A stretch of DNA of 64,000 nucleotides. Origin: Psychrilyobacter atlanticus DSM 19335. Lineage in GTDB: Bacteria > Fusobacteriota > Fusobacteriia > Fusobacteriales > Fusobacteriaceae. Shown piece by piece: positions 8,338-17,745 of the stretch (its first letter is position 1; every line of letters starts with the position of its first letter). A model generated the notes under the pieces. The model was given only the letters and a program-made list of their open reading frames with translations. It did no database searches and had not been told where the DNA came from. Both the position numbers and the translations under genes were made by a program. The DNA is taken from contig NZ_KE384547.1 of assembly GCF_000426625.1 (NCBI RefSeq), positions 914,986-978,985 on the forward strand, read 5' to 3'.

Positions 8338-10032
8338 ATGAAAAAGATAACACTTTTAGGTATAAACAGTAAATTTGTACATACAAATTTAGCTATCAGA
8401 TATATAAAAAAAATGATAGAACAGGTAGAAGGGTACAACCTTACCATGGTTGAGAGCAGCATTAATAACCAGCTTCCAAATATTATAAGGGAAGTAATAG
8501 AATCAAAACCAGAAATATTATTGGTATCGACATATATTTGGAACAAAGAATTTGTATTCAAAATAATAGTGGAATTAAAGAAGATAAACCCTAATTTGAA
8601 GATCTATCTAGGTGGGCCGGAAGTTTCATATAACGCTGTAGAAATTATGGAAACTTATAGTGAGGTAGATGGAATAATAGAGGGAGAAGGGGAAATAATA
8701 ATAACCAATCTCCTGAAAAAAGGTGAAAAAGATGTTTTAGGACTTTATTATAGGAATAGAGAAAATAAAGATGATATAAAGTTTAACGGGCATGAATCAC
8801 CTATAGAGAACTTAGATATAATACCATTTCCATATGAAAACTGGGAATTAACAGAAAATAAAGGTAAGATATTTTATTATGAATCTACTAGAGGATGTCC
8901 ATTTAGATGTTCGTATTGTATGTCTTCCATAGAAAAGAGTGTTAGAAGTTTCAGTTTACCCAGGGTAAAAAAAGATCTTATGACATTTTTAGATGCAGGG
9001 GTTAATTTAGTGAAATTCGTAGATAGAACTTTCAACTTAAAGAAAGACCACTACATGGAAGTATGGAAGTTTTTAATAGAAAATTACAGACCAAATACTA
9101 CATTTCATTTTGAAATAAGTGCAGATTTATTTGATGATGAGGTAATAGAATTTTTAACTACAGTACCAAAAGATCTATTTCAATTTGAGATAGGGGTACA
9201 AACAATTAATGAGAATACGATGAAATTGATCAGACGTAAAAATAATTTAGAAAAATTGTCAAAAAATGTACTTGCTATAAAGGATAATATCCACCTTCAC
9301 CTTGATCTTATAGCAGGGTTACCTAAAGAAGATTTTGAGACCTTTAAGAGCTCGTTCAATTATGTCTATGACTTAAAGCCTGAGATGATTCAATTGGGGT
9401 TTTTAAAGATCTTAAGAGGTACCGAAATATCAGACCAAATAGAAGAATTTGACTATAAATATATGGGATTTCCTCCCTATGAAGTTATATCCAATGATGA
9501 TATAACCTATGAAGAACTCTTAAAATTAAAGGATGTAGAGGAAGTTTTAGATTTTTATTATAATTCAGGTGACTTTATAAAGAGTGTAGATCATTTGATA
9601 AATAATTTTTATAGTTCGCCATTTGAATTCTATTTGGATTTGGCTGACTTCTATGAGGCAAAGGGACACTTTAAAGTATCCCATAAAAAATTAGCAATCT
9701 TTAACTTTTTGGTAGATTTCTACAATGAGAAAAAGTTTGGAGAGAATGATAATGATGAAAAAATTAGGTTTATAGAGTATCTGAAATTTGACTATATCAA
9801 CTTGGGGAAACCAGGGAAATATCCAGAGTGGTTTATTTCTTCCAAGGATAAAGATCTGTACCATGAACTGGTGGAAAAGCTGGTAGAGGAATCAAAATTT
9901 AAAAATAACAGACAGGGATTTAAAAACACAGAGATGGAGGAGTTTGATATAGACATCTTCACAGGTGAAAGAAAACAAACCAAGCTGTTATTCATATATG
10001 AAGGAAAAGAAACTAAAATACAGGAGTGTTAG
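8338..10032 (+). CDS. B12-binding / radical SAM protein, DUF4080-type, function unknown
   Basis: The N-terminal ~130 residues look like a cobalamin-binding Rossmann domain (ITLLGINSKFVH..., LGGPEVSYNA, VDGIIEGEGE). A radical-SAM core follows, with the cluster motif CPFRCSYC (Cys ~187, 191, 194) and later barrel strands (FEIGVQTIN, LHLDLIAGLPKED). The C-terminal ~170 residues are unlike methyltransferases I know and match the region called DUF4080 in related proteins, from memory. Family members are usually methyltransferases or C-C bond-forming enzymes, but no substrate is known here. The gene sits between mltG and a SpoIID-like cell-wall gene, one base before the latter, suggesting but not proving a wall or lipid substrate. 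Confidence 0.85.
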   Translation: MKKITLLGINSKFVHTNLAIRYIKKMIEQVEGYNLTMVESSINNQLPNIIREVIESKPEILLVSTYIWNKEFVFKIIVELKKINPNLKIYLGGPEVSYNAVEIMETYSEVDGIIEGEGEIIITNLLKKGEKDVLGLYYRNRENKDDIKFNGHESPIENLDIIPFPYENWELTENKGKIFYYESTRGCPFRCSYCMSSIEKSVRSFSLPRVKKDLMTFLDAGVNLVKFVDRTFNLKKDHYMEVWKFLIENYRPNTTFHFEISADLFDDEVIEFLTTVPKDLFQFEIGVQTINENTMKLIRRKNNLEKLSKNVLAIKDNIHLHLDLIAGLPKEDFETFKSSFNYVYDLKPEMIQLGFLKILRGTEISDQIEEFDYKYMGFPPYEVISNDDITYEELLKLKDVEEVLDFYYNSGDFIKSVDHLINNFYSSPFEFYLDLADFYEAKGHFKVSHKKLAIFNFLVDFYNEKKFGENDNDEKIRFIEYLKFDYINLGKPGKYPEWFISSKDKDLYHELVEKLVEESKFKNNRQGFKNTEMEEFDIDIFTGERKQTKLLFIYEGKETKIQEC

Positions 10033-10033
10033 G

Positions 10034-11161
10034 ATGAAATTACTCTATATGTTTTTATTTATTGGACTGACAATCTACGGGGGAGAATATGTACAGGATG
10101 ACCTGATTGTAGGGATTAATCGATTTAAAGGGAACAAAGTATATATTAGCTCAGAAAACGGGAGCGCTATTATAGAGATAAAATCAGATGAATACTATAC
10201 CTATGAGATAAAATCAGGTAGTATTCAAACTATATCAATCAGTGGAGATATGATAAGGTTTAAAGATAAAAGGTCGCCGAAGATCTATCTACATAAAGGA
10301 ACCCCTGAGACCATTATAAAGATCAGTCTGGATGGAAAAAAATTCAGCAGATACAGGGGAGATTTTGAATTTATTCCCTATAAAAATAGCGTGCTGCCAT
10401 TAAATAGTGTTCAGTCAGAGGATTATATATATTCGGTAGTTCCATCGGAGATAGGCCACTATTTTCCGGAGGAGGCTATAAAAGCCCAAAGTCTAGCAGC
10501 TAGGTCTTATTTATATTATGGATTGAGGTATTCAAAATATGATAAGTTTGATCTGTTCGATAATGTAAATTCCCAGATGTACCTTGGGATGGATAGGGAA
10601 AATCAGAAGATAAATTCATCTATAGATACTACCCGTGGAAAGGTGATATTATATAGTGGGAAACCGATAAATGCTCTTTACTATTCTACCAGTGGTGGAA
10701 TAACTGCTAACAATGAAGATGTATGGGGAGGAAATGTTACTCCATACCTTCGTTCGGTCAATGACAGGGGAAATGAAACTAAATCTCCTAGATTGAAATG
10801 GGAAGTAAAGATATCTAAAAATGAAATTTCTAAAAGATTTGGATTTAAGGTAAAGGGACTTAAAGTATTGGAAGTAAAGAGTAACAGAGTCAACAAGATC
10901 AAAGTATACGGGAATAAAAATCGGACTATAACAGGGGATAAATTTAGGAGCATAGTTGGATATGGGAAGGTATACAGCACCCAATTCAGGGTAAGATCCA
11001 GCGGGAACTACTTTCTATTCACTGGAAAGGGATCAGGACATGGAGTTGGAATGAGTCAATACGGCGCCTATGGTTTATCTCAAAAAGGAAAAAATTATCA
11101 GGAGATACTCAAACATTATTATAAAGGTGTAGAGATAAAGGAATACAAGAGGACAAATTAA
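10034..11161 (+). CDS. SpoIID/LytB-domain protein (peptidoglycan-acting)
   Basis: The 375-residue protein has a signal peptide (MKLLYMFLFIGLTIYGGE) and a SpoIID domain: GYLYSVVPSEIG-like block (EDYIYSVVPSEIGHYFPEEAIKAQSLAARSYLYYG), YYSTSGGITANNEDVWGG, and the C-terminal GKGSGHGVGMSQYGAYG. In Clostridium and Bacillus SpoIID is a lytic transglycosylase acting on denuded glycan during engulfment; this organism shows no sporulation genes, so the protein probably remodels peptidoglycan in vegetative cells. I chose the ATG at 10034, preceded by AGGAG and TTAGGATG, over in-frame starts lying inside the upstream gene because only it gives a clean signal peptide. It is translationally linked to the radical-SAM gene. 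Confidence 0.88.
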   Translation: MKLLYMFLFIGLTIYGGEYVQDDLIVGINRFKGNKVYISSENGSAIIEIKSDEYYTYEIKSGSIQTISISGDMIRFKDKRSPKIYLHKGTPETIIKISLDGKKFSRYRGDFEFIPYKNSVLPLNSVQSEDYIYSVVPSEIGHYFPEEAIKAQSLAARSYLYYGLRYSKYDKFDLFDNVNSQMYLGMDRENQKINSSIDTTRGKVILYSGKPINALYYSTSGGITANNEDVWGGNVTPYLRSVNDRGNETKSPRLKWEVKISKNEISKRFGFKVKGLKVLEVKSNRVNKIKVYGNKNRTITGDKFRSIVGYGKVYSTQFRVRSSGNYFLFTGKGSGHGVGMSQYGAYGLSQKGKNYQEILKHYYKGVEIKEYKRTN

Positions 11162-11203
11162 AAAAATATCCGTGTTGGATTGAGTAAAAAAAGGAAGTGT
11201 ATT

Positions 11204-12568
11204 ATGGATTTAAAAAAATTTGAAAGATTGAATGAAGAGAAAAAACTGATAGAATATGGAGATAGAATAGTTATAGCCATGTCTGGGGGACCAGATTCAG
11301 TATTTTTATATAACCTCCTAAAGAAAGTAAAAGACAGGATGGATCTTAAAATATACTTTACCCATATAAATCACGGTCTCAGAGGGGAAGATAGTGACGG
11401 AGATGAAAAATTTGTTATAAGTTTAGGAGGCACAGAAAATATACCTACCTATACAAAAAAAGTCGATATTAAAGAATATTCTAAACTTCATGGCTTATCT
11501 GAAGAGGAAGCCGGACGGGAAGTAAGATATGGATTTTTTAGAGAGATAAAGGATCAAGTAGGAGCTACAAAGGTAGCTTTAGCCCACAATGAAGATGATG
11601 TGGTAGAGACCTTTATGTTTCGTCTTATTCGTGGGACATCTTTTAAAGGGTTAGAGGGAATTCCAGTCATGAGAGAATTCTTTATCAGACCTATTTTAAG
11701 TTATAGAAAGGATGAGATCTTAAAATATTTAGATGAGAATAGGATTGCTTATTGTATAGATAAGACGAACTTTGAAGATATATATACTAGAAATAAGATT
11801 AGATTAAATTTAATTCCATCTATAGAAAAAGAATATAATGTTAACTTTAAAGAAAAAATAATAAATTTAATTTCAGATATAGGTGAGTTTAATGGTATTA
11901 TTAATAGTAACTTGAAAAAGTACACAAAAAATGATATTTTAGATGTAAGGGAACTAAAAAAAGAGGAAAAGTTTATTCAACGGACCATTATCTCAGAATA
12001 TTTGCAAAAATTTGATATATCTGTAAACAGAAATAAAATACTTGAAATACAAAAGCTTATTTATTCTGATGGAAGCAAGGAAATATATGGAAATTGCAGA
12101 TACCGTATCAAAAAAACCTATGATGTTTTAGAGGTAGTGGAAGTAGAAAAAGTAAAATTTAATGATCAATTAATTGTAAAATTAACTGTTCCAGGTAGTG
12201 TTTTTTGGAATAATTATAAAATCAGTGCCGAGTTAATTAATGAGGATCAAAAATCCAAAGAAGGAAAAAATGAATTTTATTGTAAACTAAGAAAGGATGA
12301 TGTTTTAACAGTTCGTTCAAGAAAAAATGGGGATAAATTTTACCCTGTTGGGATGAGTGGAAGGAAAAAACTAAAAGATTTATTTATCAACTTGAAAATC
12401 CCAAAGGAGGAGAGAGATTCTATTCCAATTATTACTAATTTAGATGAAATTCTATGGATAGGGGGAATTAGAGGGGATAGGCGTTTTGAAGATTTAAAAA
12501 AGGAAACTGTAAAACTGAAAATTGAAAAAATTGAGGAGGTAGACTTCAGTGGAAAACAACAACAATAA
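11204..12568 (+). CDS. tilS: tRNA(Ile)-lysidine synthase
   Basis: TilS puts lysine on C34 of the CAU-anticodon tRNA-Ile so that it reads AUA, essential here given heavy ATA usage. The PP-loop SGGPDS lies at residues 26-31, followed by HINHGLRG and the ALAHNEDD and [13 protein letters not shown] blocks. The C-terminal TilS domain is present ([25 protein letters not shown]). I prefer the ATG at 11204, with AAGGAAGTG just upstream, over a TTG at 11180 that lacks a binding site. The last 20 bases overlap ftsH. Confidence 0.95.
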   Translation: MDLKKFERLNEEKKLIEYGDRIVIAMSGGPDSVFLYNLLKKVKDRMDLKIYFTHINHGLRGEDSDGDEKFVISLGGTENIPTYTKKVDIKEYSKLHGLSEEEAGREVRYGFFREIKDQVGATKVALAHNEDDVVETFMFRLIRGTSFKGLEGIPVMREFFIRPILSYRKDEILKYLDENRIAYCIDKTNFEDIYTRNKIRLNLIPSIEKEYNVNFKEKIINLISDIGEFNGIINSNLKKYTKNDILDVRELKKEEKFIQRTIISEYLQKFDISVNRNKILEIQKLIYSDGSKEIYGNCRYRIKKTYDVLEVVEVEKVKFNDQLIVKLTVPGSVFWNNYKISAELINEDQKSKEGKNEFYCKLRKDDVLTVRSRKNGDKFYPVGMSGRKKLKDLFINLKIPKEERDSIPIITNLDEILWIGGIRGDRRFEDLKKETVKLKIEKIEEVDFSGKQQQ

Positions 12569-14771
12569 TGATTTAAAAGATGAAAAAAAGAAGGAAAATG
12601 GAGAAGATAAAAACACTGAGTACAACGAATTAGAAGAAAGAAAAAATGAGCTTAAAGACAGGTTAAAATACGGAATGAGAAAAAAGAAAAAAAGAAAAAA
12701 TAGTAATGAAAATGGAGATAAAGAACCAAAAAAAGAACCTAAAAAGAAATTCAACTTTAAGACAGTGATAATGTTATTATTTGTTGTTACAATAATTATG
12801 TCATTACCGTCAATGATGGACAGTGCTAAAACAAAAGATCAAAAAGTAATCAGTTATACAGAATTTTTGGAAAAAGCTAACAATGGAGAATTTAAGGTAG
12901 TTCAAGAAAAAGAAGGCTATGTAATCGGAAAACAAAAATTAGAAGATACAGTAGCTGTTAGAGCTAGAATGATATCTAACAGAGTTTCACAAGATGCTAA
13001 TCTTATGAAAGCTTTGACTCAGACAAGTGTTCAGATAAAGTCTGAAGACCCGGCTAAAACACCACTTATCGTTCAAATACTAATCTCATGGTTCCCAATG
13101 TTATTACTAGTTGGAATCTGGATATTTATGATGAACAAGATGAAGGGCGGAGGAAACAGCGGTCCTAGTGTGTTTAATATGGGGAAATCTAGAGCTAAAG
13201 ATAACGGTGAAAATATATCTAACGTTAAATTTGATGATGTAGCAGGGATTGAAGAAGCTAAACAGGAATTAGTTGAAGTTGTAGATTTCTTAAAAGAACC
13301 TGAAAAATATAAAAAGATAGGAGCTAGTATACCTAAAGGTGTCTTGTTATTAGGATCACCTGGAACAGGTAAAACTCTATTAGCCAAAGCAGTAGCAGGA
13401 GAAGCAGCAGTGCCGTTTTTCACTATATCTGGTTCTGAATTTGTAGAGATGTTCGTAGGAGTAGGTGCCTCTAGAGTAAGAGACTTATTCAATAAAGCTA
13501 GAAAAGCAGCACCTTGTATCGTGTTTATCGATGAGATAGACGCAGTAGGTAGAAAAAGAGGATCTGGTCAAGGTGGAGGAAATGATGAAAGGGAACAAAC
13601 TTTAAATCAACTTCTAGTAGAGATGGATGGTTTCAGCACTGAGGAAACTATAATAGTAATTGCTGCAACTAACAGACCAGAGATCTTAGATAAAGCCCTT
13701 ATGAGACCGGGAAGATTCGACAGACAGGTTGTTGTAGACAAGCCTGATATTAAAGGAAGAGAAGCTATATTACATGTACATATTAAAGGGAAAAAACTAG
13801 GAAAAGATGTAGATTTACATACATTAGCTAAAAAAACTCCTGGATTTGTAGGAGCAGATCTTGCTAACTTATTAAATGAAGCGGCTATATTAGCGGCTAG
13901 ACAGCATAGAGATATCATTATGATGGAAGATTTAGAGGAAGCGTCTGAAAAAGTATCTATTGGTCCTGCTAGAAAATCAAGGGTAACGGTAGAAAAAGAA
14001 AAGCATATAGTTGCATATCATGAAGTGGGACATGCAATGATTCAAACTTTTTATAAAGACACAGTCGATCCTGTTCATAAGGTAACTATAGTACCTCGTG
14101 GAATGGCAGCTCTTGGTTATACAATGAGTTTACCGACAGAGGACAGATACTTGAGAAGCAAAAAAGAATATCTGGCTGATATAAGAGGACTATTAGGTGG
14201 AAGAGCAGCTGAAGAGGTAGTCTTTGGAGATATTACAACTGGAGCTAGTAATGATATAGAAAGAGCTACAGGAATAGCCCATGCTATGGTGACTAAATTA
14301 GGGATGTCTGATAGATTTGGACCTATATTATTAGATGCTACCAAAGAGGGAGATATGTTCCAAAATAAGATCTACGGAGAAGAAACAGCTAAATCAATAG
14401 ATGAAGAGATCAGAAAGATGATCAATGATGCATATGATGAGGTTAAAACTACCCTTAGAGATAATTATGATCTTTTAGATAAGATATCTAAATCGTTATT
14501 GGAAAGAGAGACAATAACCGGAGAAGAACTTAATATTCTTATGGATGGAGGAGAATTAGAGCCATTAAAACCATTAGAAGATGTAGTTGCTAAAGGGCTA
14601 GATGAACTGAAAGAAGATCTAAGTAACAAGGAAGAAGAAAAAACAATTTCTGATTCAGATAACTCTCCTTTAGAAGTTGATAAAAATCAAACTGAAACTG
14701 AAACTGAAACTGAAACCGAAGGTGAAGTGGAAGAGAAAAAAATAGATACAGATATAGAAGAAGAGAAATAA
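12549..14771 (+). CDS. ftsH: ATP-dependent zinc metalloprotease FtsH
   Basis: FtsH is the membrane-anchored AAA+ protease that degrades misassembled membrane proteins and regulators such as LpxC. Starts at GTG with GAGGAGGT 8 bases upstream inside tilS. Order: an unusually long, highly charged cytoplasmic N-tail (~70 residues), TM1 (~75-92), a periplasmic domain, TM2 (~175-197), Walker A GSPGTGKT (~268-275), Walker B FIDEID, the second region of homology with Arg fingers, zinc site HEVGH (~491-495) and a long acidic C-tail with an ET repeat (~714-724). At 740 residues it exceeds the usual ~610-650, all of the excess being in the two low-complexity tails. The tilS-ftsH order is conserved in many bacteria. 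Confidence 0.96.
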   Translation: MENNNNNDLKDEKKKENGEDKNTEYNELEERKNELKDRLKYGMRKKKKRKNSNENGDKEPKKEPKKKFNFKTVIMLLFVVTIIMSLPSMMDSAKTKDQKVISYTEFLEKANNGEFKVVQEKEGYVIGKQKLEDTVAVRARMISNRVSQDANLMKALTQTSVQIKSEDPAKTPLIVQILISWFPMLLLVGIWIFMMNKMKGGGNSGPSVFNMGKSRAKDNGENISNVKFDDVAGIEEAKQELVEVVDFLKEPEKYKKIGASIPKGVLLLGSPGTGKTLLAKAVAGEAAVPFFTISGSEFVEMFVGVGASRVRDLFNKARKAAPCIVFIDEIDAVGRKRGSGQGGGNDEREQTLNQLLVEMDGFSTEETIIVIAATNRPEILDKALMRPGRFDRQVVVDKPDIKGREAILHVHIKGKKLGKDVDLHTLAKKTPGFVGADLANLLNEAAILAARQHRDIIMMEDLEEASEKVSIGPARKSRVTVEKEKHIVAYHEVGHAMIQTFYKDTVDPVHKVTIVPRGMAALGYTMSLPTEDRYLRSKKEYLADIRGLLGGRAAEEVVFGDITTGASNDIERATGIAHAMVTKLGMSDRFGPILLDATKEGDMFQNKIYGEETAKSIDEEIRKMINDAYDEVKTTLRDNYDLLDKISKSLLERETITGEELNILMDGGELEPLKPLEDVVAKGLDELKEDLSNKEEEKTISDSDNSPLEVDKNQTETETETETEGEVEEKKIDTDIEEEK
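14691..14720 (+). repeat. ACTGAA hexamer repeat in the ftsH tail
   Basis: Four perfect ACTGAA units and one ACCGAA unit, encoding (Thr-Glu)n near the FtsH C-terminus. Six-base slippage would change tail length without shifting the frame. Confidence 0.9.
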
Positions 14772-14774
14772 TAT

Positions 14775-14807
14775 AAAAGGGTTACCTTAAAAAGGGTAGC
14801 CCTTTTT
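14775..14807 (+). terminator. intrinsic terminator between ftsH and the hutP-family gene
   Basis: AAAAGGGTTACC (14775-14786) pairs with GGGTAGCCCTTTT (from 14794), one G-T wobble, then a T run. Only 28 bases separate it from the next start codon, too little for a full promoter, so the downstream gene may depend on read-through of this terminator or on a promoter inside ftsH. Confidence 0.85.
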
Positions 14808-14835
14808 CTAAGAAAATAAAAATAGGAGGAAAAAA

Positions 14836-15249
14836 ATGAAGGAAAAAAGTTATGAAATTTCGAAGATAGCTATAAAGATGGTGTTAACAACTAGGGAAGA
14901 GGAGAAAAAATTAAAGGAAGAATACAAGAAAAATGGAATATTAACAGCAGCAGTAAATATAGGCGGGAAGATGCCGGATATGACCATTAAAATAATAGAA
15001 AATTCCATAGTAGCTGCAATAAAAAATGGATTGGTGGACGATAACAGAAGTCATAATGGAATCATAGTAGGAGCTGTAAGAGATGCTTTAAATCAAGTCA
15101 GCAGTAAAACTAATGGATTTAATGTAGGAGGAAAGATATCGTTGGTTAAAATAGAAGAGGATATTTCTGTGGCAGTATTATTAAATATTGGTATATTACA
15201 TCTAAATGAAGTAGCGATTGCTACAGCACATAGAATAATAAATTCATAA
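14836..15249 (+). CDS. HutP-family protein (putative RNA-binding antiterminator)
   Basis: The 137 residues resemble the HutP family as seen in clostridia and fusobacteria: an N-terminal helix (EISKIAIKMVLTTREEEKKL), the central NRSHNGIIVGAVRDAL with the His/acidic segment, and LGILHLNEVAIATAHRI-like ending (NIGILHLNEVAIATAHRIINS). Bacillus HutP is a hexameric, histidine- and Mg-dependent RNA-binding protein that stops transcription termination at UAG-repeat RNA. No hut genes are in this window, so the target is unknown. It has a clear AGGAGGA site, follows the ftsH terminator closely and precedes the autotransporter gene by 72 bases with no clear promoter, so the two may be co-transcribed. 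Confidence 0.75.
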   Translation: MKEKSYEISKIAIKMVLTTREEEKKLKEEYKKNGILTAAVNIGGKMPDMTIKIIENSIVAAIKNGLVDDNRSHNGIIVGAVRDALNQVSSKTNGFNVGGKISLVKIEEDISVAVLLNIGILHLNEVAIATAHRIINS

Positions 15250-15321
15250 GATTAAAGGATGGGTACTTTCATAATTTATGTATTCTATAAGAGGGGATTT
15301 TAGTATACAAGGGGGGAGATT

Positions 15322-17595
15322 ATGAGGTTTAAAATAATTGTTTTTTTGTTTGTCTTGATTTTTTCAGTAGGTTATTCAGAAGGGGTTGAGGGTCACAAAG
15401 TAAAACTATTGGAAGAGAAGATATCTGATAAGGAAATGGAATTGGAGGAATTAAAAGTTTTATATCAGGAACTTTTAGAAAAAAAAAGTATAACAGACTA
15501 CCCTAAAATAGGCTTAGTTCTAAGTGGGGGAGGGGCAAAAGGAATTGCTCATATTGGGGTCTTGAAGATGCTAGAAGAATATGGGATAAATGTAGACTAT
15601 ATAACAGGGACTAGTTTTGGAAGTATAGTAGGGGCACTTTATGCTGTAGGATATTCTTCTGATGAGATTGAAAAAATAGTGAAAGAAATTGATTGGGATT
15701 CCTTTAAAAATGACAAGCAAGCTAGGAAATATACGTCATTAAAATATAAAATTCAACGTGAAAAATATTTTATGAATTTAGAAATAGATGAAGATTATAA
15801 TTTGAAATTTCCAAAAGGAGTGCTAACAGGTGAGGCATTTTATTTGGAATTAAAGTCATTATTATTTAGAGCAGAAGGAATAGATGATTTTGATAACCTA
15901 GAGATACCTTTTAGAGCAATCTCTACAAATATAAATACCGGAGAGAGAAATGTAGTTGGGAAAGGGGATCTAGCTAAGGCAGTATTTATGAGTATGGCAA
16001 TCCCAACAATATTAGATCCTGTAGAAGATAATGGTGAATACTATGTGGATGGCGGACTGATAGAAAATCTACCTGTAAAAGAAGTGATAGAGATGGGGGC
16101 TGATATAGTTATTGCTATTGACATATCAGCGGACTCAAATGTAATTGAGGACAATTCAAATATTTTTGAAGTTTTAGAAAAAATGACAACCTATAAAAGT
16201 GAGGAACAATTTGAGAAAGCTAAAAACTTGTCAGACATTTTAATTATACCAGATGTAAAAGATCATTCCATAGCTGACTTTACTGGGCTAGATGAGCTTA
16301 TAAGTAAGGGCAAAATAGAGGCTAAAAAACATGAGAAAAAATTAAAAGAACTTAAAAATACACCTAGGGATAATAAAGGGATGATAAAAGAGAAGGATTT
16401 AATTAGGATAGAAAAAGTAACCTTGATTGGAAATAAAAGTTTAACTGAGGGAAAAGTTTTAGGGATATCAGGGAAGGGATTACCAGAAGATTATACAAAA
16501 GAAGAGATAGGGATCTGGATGAAGAAAATAAAAGGATTATCTATTATAAAGAGGTTTTTTTATGTGATAGAGGAGAATAATCTGATTATAAATGTAAAAG
16601 AAAATGAGGCTCAACATATAAGATTGGGGATGAACTACAGTGATGATTATGGAGCAAAACTGAGGATAGTTACTGATAAGACGAGGTATGGTTTAGTAGA
16701 TAATGAATACATGGTTATGGCTGAGATCTCTAAGTATCCAAAGTTGGAATTTGAAACTATAACAGACTACAGACTTAATGAGAGTCAATATATGGGATTA
16801 TTGGGGTTAGGAATATCAACAGAACCATTATTTATCTATGATAAAGATGATAAAATATCAGATTATAATAACTATGAATTATATATAAGTGCTGGGCTTG
16901 GAACTTCTCTATTTAACTCCTACTTGTTAGCAACAAAATTTTACTATATTGGGGTAAAAAATGAGTATATGAGTGGAAGTAAGGATTTCATAGAAGATTC
17001 TCATTGGGAATACAGTAAAAATAGGACTATATTAGCTATTGATACTCGAGATAATGCATATTTTCCCACTAAAGGGGTAAATAATAGGATAGAGTTATTT
17101 ACAGGAGCTAATATAACAGGTAGAAGTGTAGAGTTTTACGGAGGGTTATATGATTTTCATAGATATCTCCCACTAAATCAAAAATTTAATTTAGAACTAG
17201 CAGCTTCTGGAGGTAAAATTGCAGGAGCAAGTGTCCCGGAAAATGAACATTTTAAGCTAGGTGGTATACGAAATAGACTGCAAACAAATCAATTTTCTTT
17301 TTATGGGATGAATGCCATGAGAAAGCATGTAGATGAATTTTATATGGCTGCTCTTGCCCTTAGGTATTCATTAAATAGTAGTATGTATCTTAATCTAAAG
17401 TATAATGCGGTAACTTACAATACACTAGATGAATTTTCTTTTATCGAGAAAGAGAGAGTTGGAGAAAATTTTGAACACGGTATAGGGGTTGGCTTAGGAT
17501 GGGATACCTTGGTTGGACCTTTAGAATTTGTAGTTTCAAATGATGTAGATTCAGAAAGTATTTTATTTTCATTATTTTTAGGCTATGAGTTTTAA
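15322..17595 (+). CDS. fplA: patatin-like phospholipase, type Vd autotransporter (FplA-like)
   Basis: A signal peptide (1-~19) and short coiled coil precede a patatin domain with GGGAKG oxyanion loop (~69-74), nucleophile motif GTSFG (Ser98) and DGG (Asp243). From memory the dyad of F. nucleatum FplA is also Ser98/Asp243 and the length (~760) is alike. A single POTRA-like region (~390-430, IEKVTLIGNKSLTEGKV) and a ~16-strand Omp85-type barrel follow, ending in SLFLGYEF with the terminal Phe expected for BAM insertion. FplA is a class A1-like phospholipase displayed on the cell surface; this protein should hydrolyse phospholipids outside the cell or, in a free-living species, during lipid scavenging. 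Start follows GGGGGAGA. Confidence 0.93.
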   Translation: MRFKIIVFLFVLIFSVGYSEGVEGHKVKLLEEKISDKEMELEELKVLYQELLEKKSITDYPKIGLVLSGGGAKGIAHIGVLKMLEEYGINVDYITGTSFGSIVGALYAVGYSSDEIEKIVKEIDWDSFKNDKQARKYTSLKYKIQREKYFMNLEIDEDYNLKFPKGVLTGEAFYLELKSLLFRAEGIDDFDNLEIPFRAISTNINTGERNVVGKGDLAKAVFMSMAIPTILDPVEDNGEYYVDGGLIENLPVKEVIEMGADIVIAIDISADSNVIEDNSNIFEVLEKMTTYKSEEQFEKAKNLSDILIIPDVKDHSIADFTGLDELISKGKIEAKKHEKKLKELKNTPRDNKGMIKEKDLIRIEKVTLIGNKSLTEGKVLGISGKGLPEDYTKEEIGIWMKKIKGLSIIKRFFYVIEENNLIINVKENEAQHIRLGMNYSDDYGAKLRIVTDKTRYGLVDNEYMVMAEISKYPKLEFETITDYRLNESQYMGLLGLGISTEPLFIYDKDDKISDYNNYELYISAGLGTSLFNSYLLATKFYYIGVKNEYMSGSKDFIEDSHWEYSKNRTILAIDTRDNAYFPTKGVNNRIELFTGANITGRSVEFYGGLYDFHRYLPLNQKFNLELAASGGKIAGASVPENEHFKLGGIRNRLQTNQFSFYGMNAMRKHVDEFYMAALALRYSLNSSMYLNLKYNAVTYNTLDEFSFIEKERVGENFEHGIGVGLGWDTLVGPLEFVVSNDVDSESILFSLFLGYEF

Positions 17596-17621
17596 ACACT
17601 AAGAGGCTAAAAACATGGAAA

Positions 17622-17650
17622 TTGACTTATCTTTGAATTCATGATAAAAT
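17622..17650 (+). promoter_or_regulatory. promoter of the APC permease gene
   Basis: TTGACT (17622-17627), exactly 17 bases, TAAAAT (17645-17650), with TG just before the -10. It predicts a ~90-base leader holding the UAG-triplet cluster. Confidence 0.75.
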
Positions 17651-17676
17651 AACTAAAGTTTTTTATATCTAAAATG

Positions 17677-17712
17677 TAGAATAGAGTATTAGAGTATTAG
17701 AGTAGGAATTAG
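17677..17712 (+). promoter_or_regulatory. UAG/GAG triplet cluster in the permease leader (8-bp tandem repeat)
   Basis: TAGAGTAT is repeated at 17682, 17690 and 17698 (third copy ends AG). Six TAG triplets fall at 17677, 17682, 17690, 17698, 17703 and 17710, interleaved with three GAG triplets, and a seventh TAG joins the ribosome binding site. Clusters of NAG triplets in leaders are targets of HutP and TRAP RNA-binding proteins; here the spacing (5, 8, 8, 5, 7) matches neither exactly. Confidence 0.55.
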
Positions 17713-17745
17713 ATATGAAAACATAAAATTAGGAGTGTGGTATTA

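Noticed and set aside
9965-10033. Longer N-terminus for the SpoIID-like gene starting inside the radical-SAM gene
   Set aside because: It adds 23 charged residues ahead of a clean signal peptide and has no binding site; the ATG at 10034 does.
11180-11203. TTG start for tilS
   Set aside because: No ribosome binding site; ATG 11204 follows AAGGAAGTG and fits the family N-terminus.
17682-17705. 8-bp tandem repeat as a CRISPR or phase-variation tract
   Set aside because: Only three short copies, no spacers; it lies in a leader after the promoter, so slippage would not change promoter spacing or the frame.
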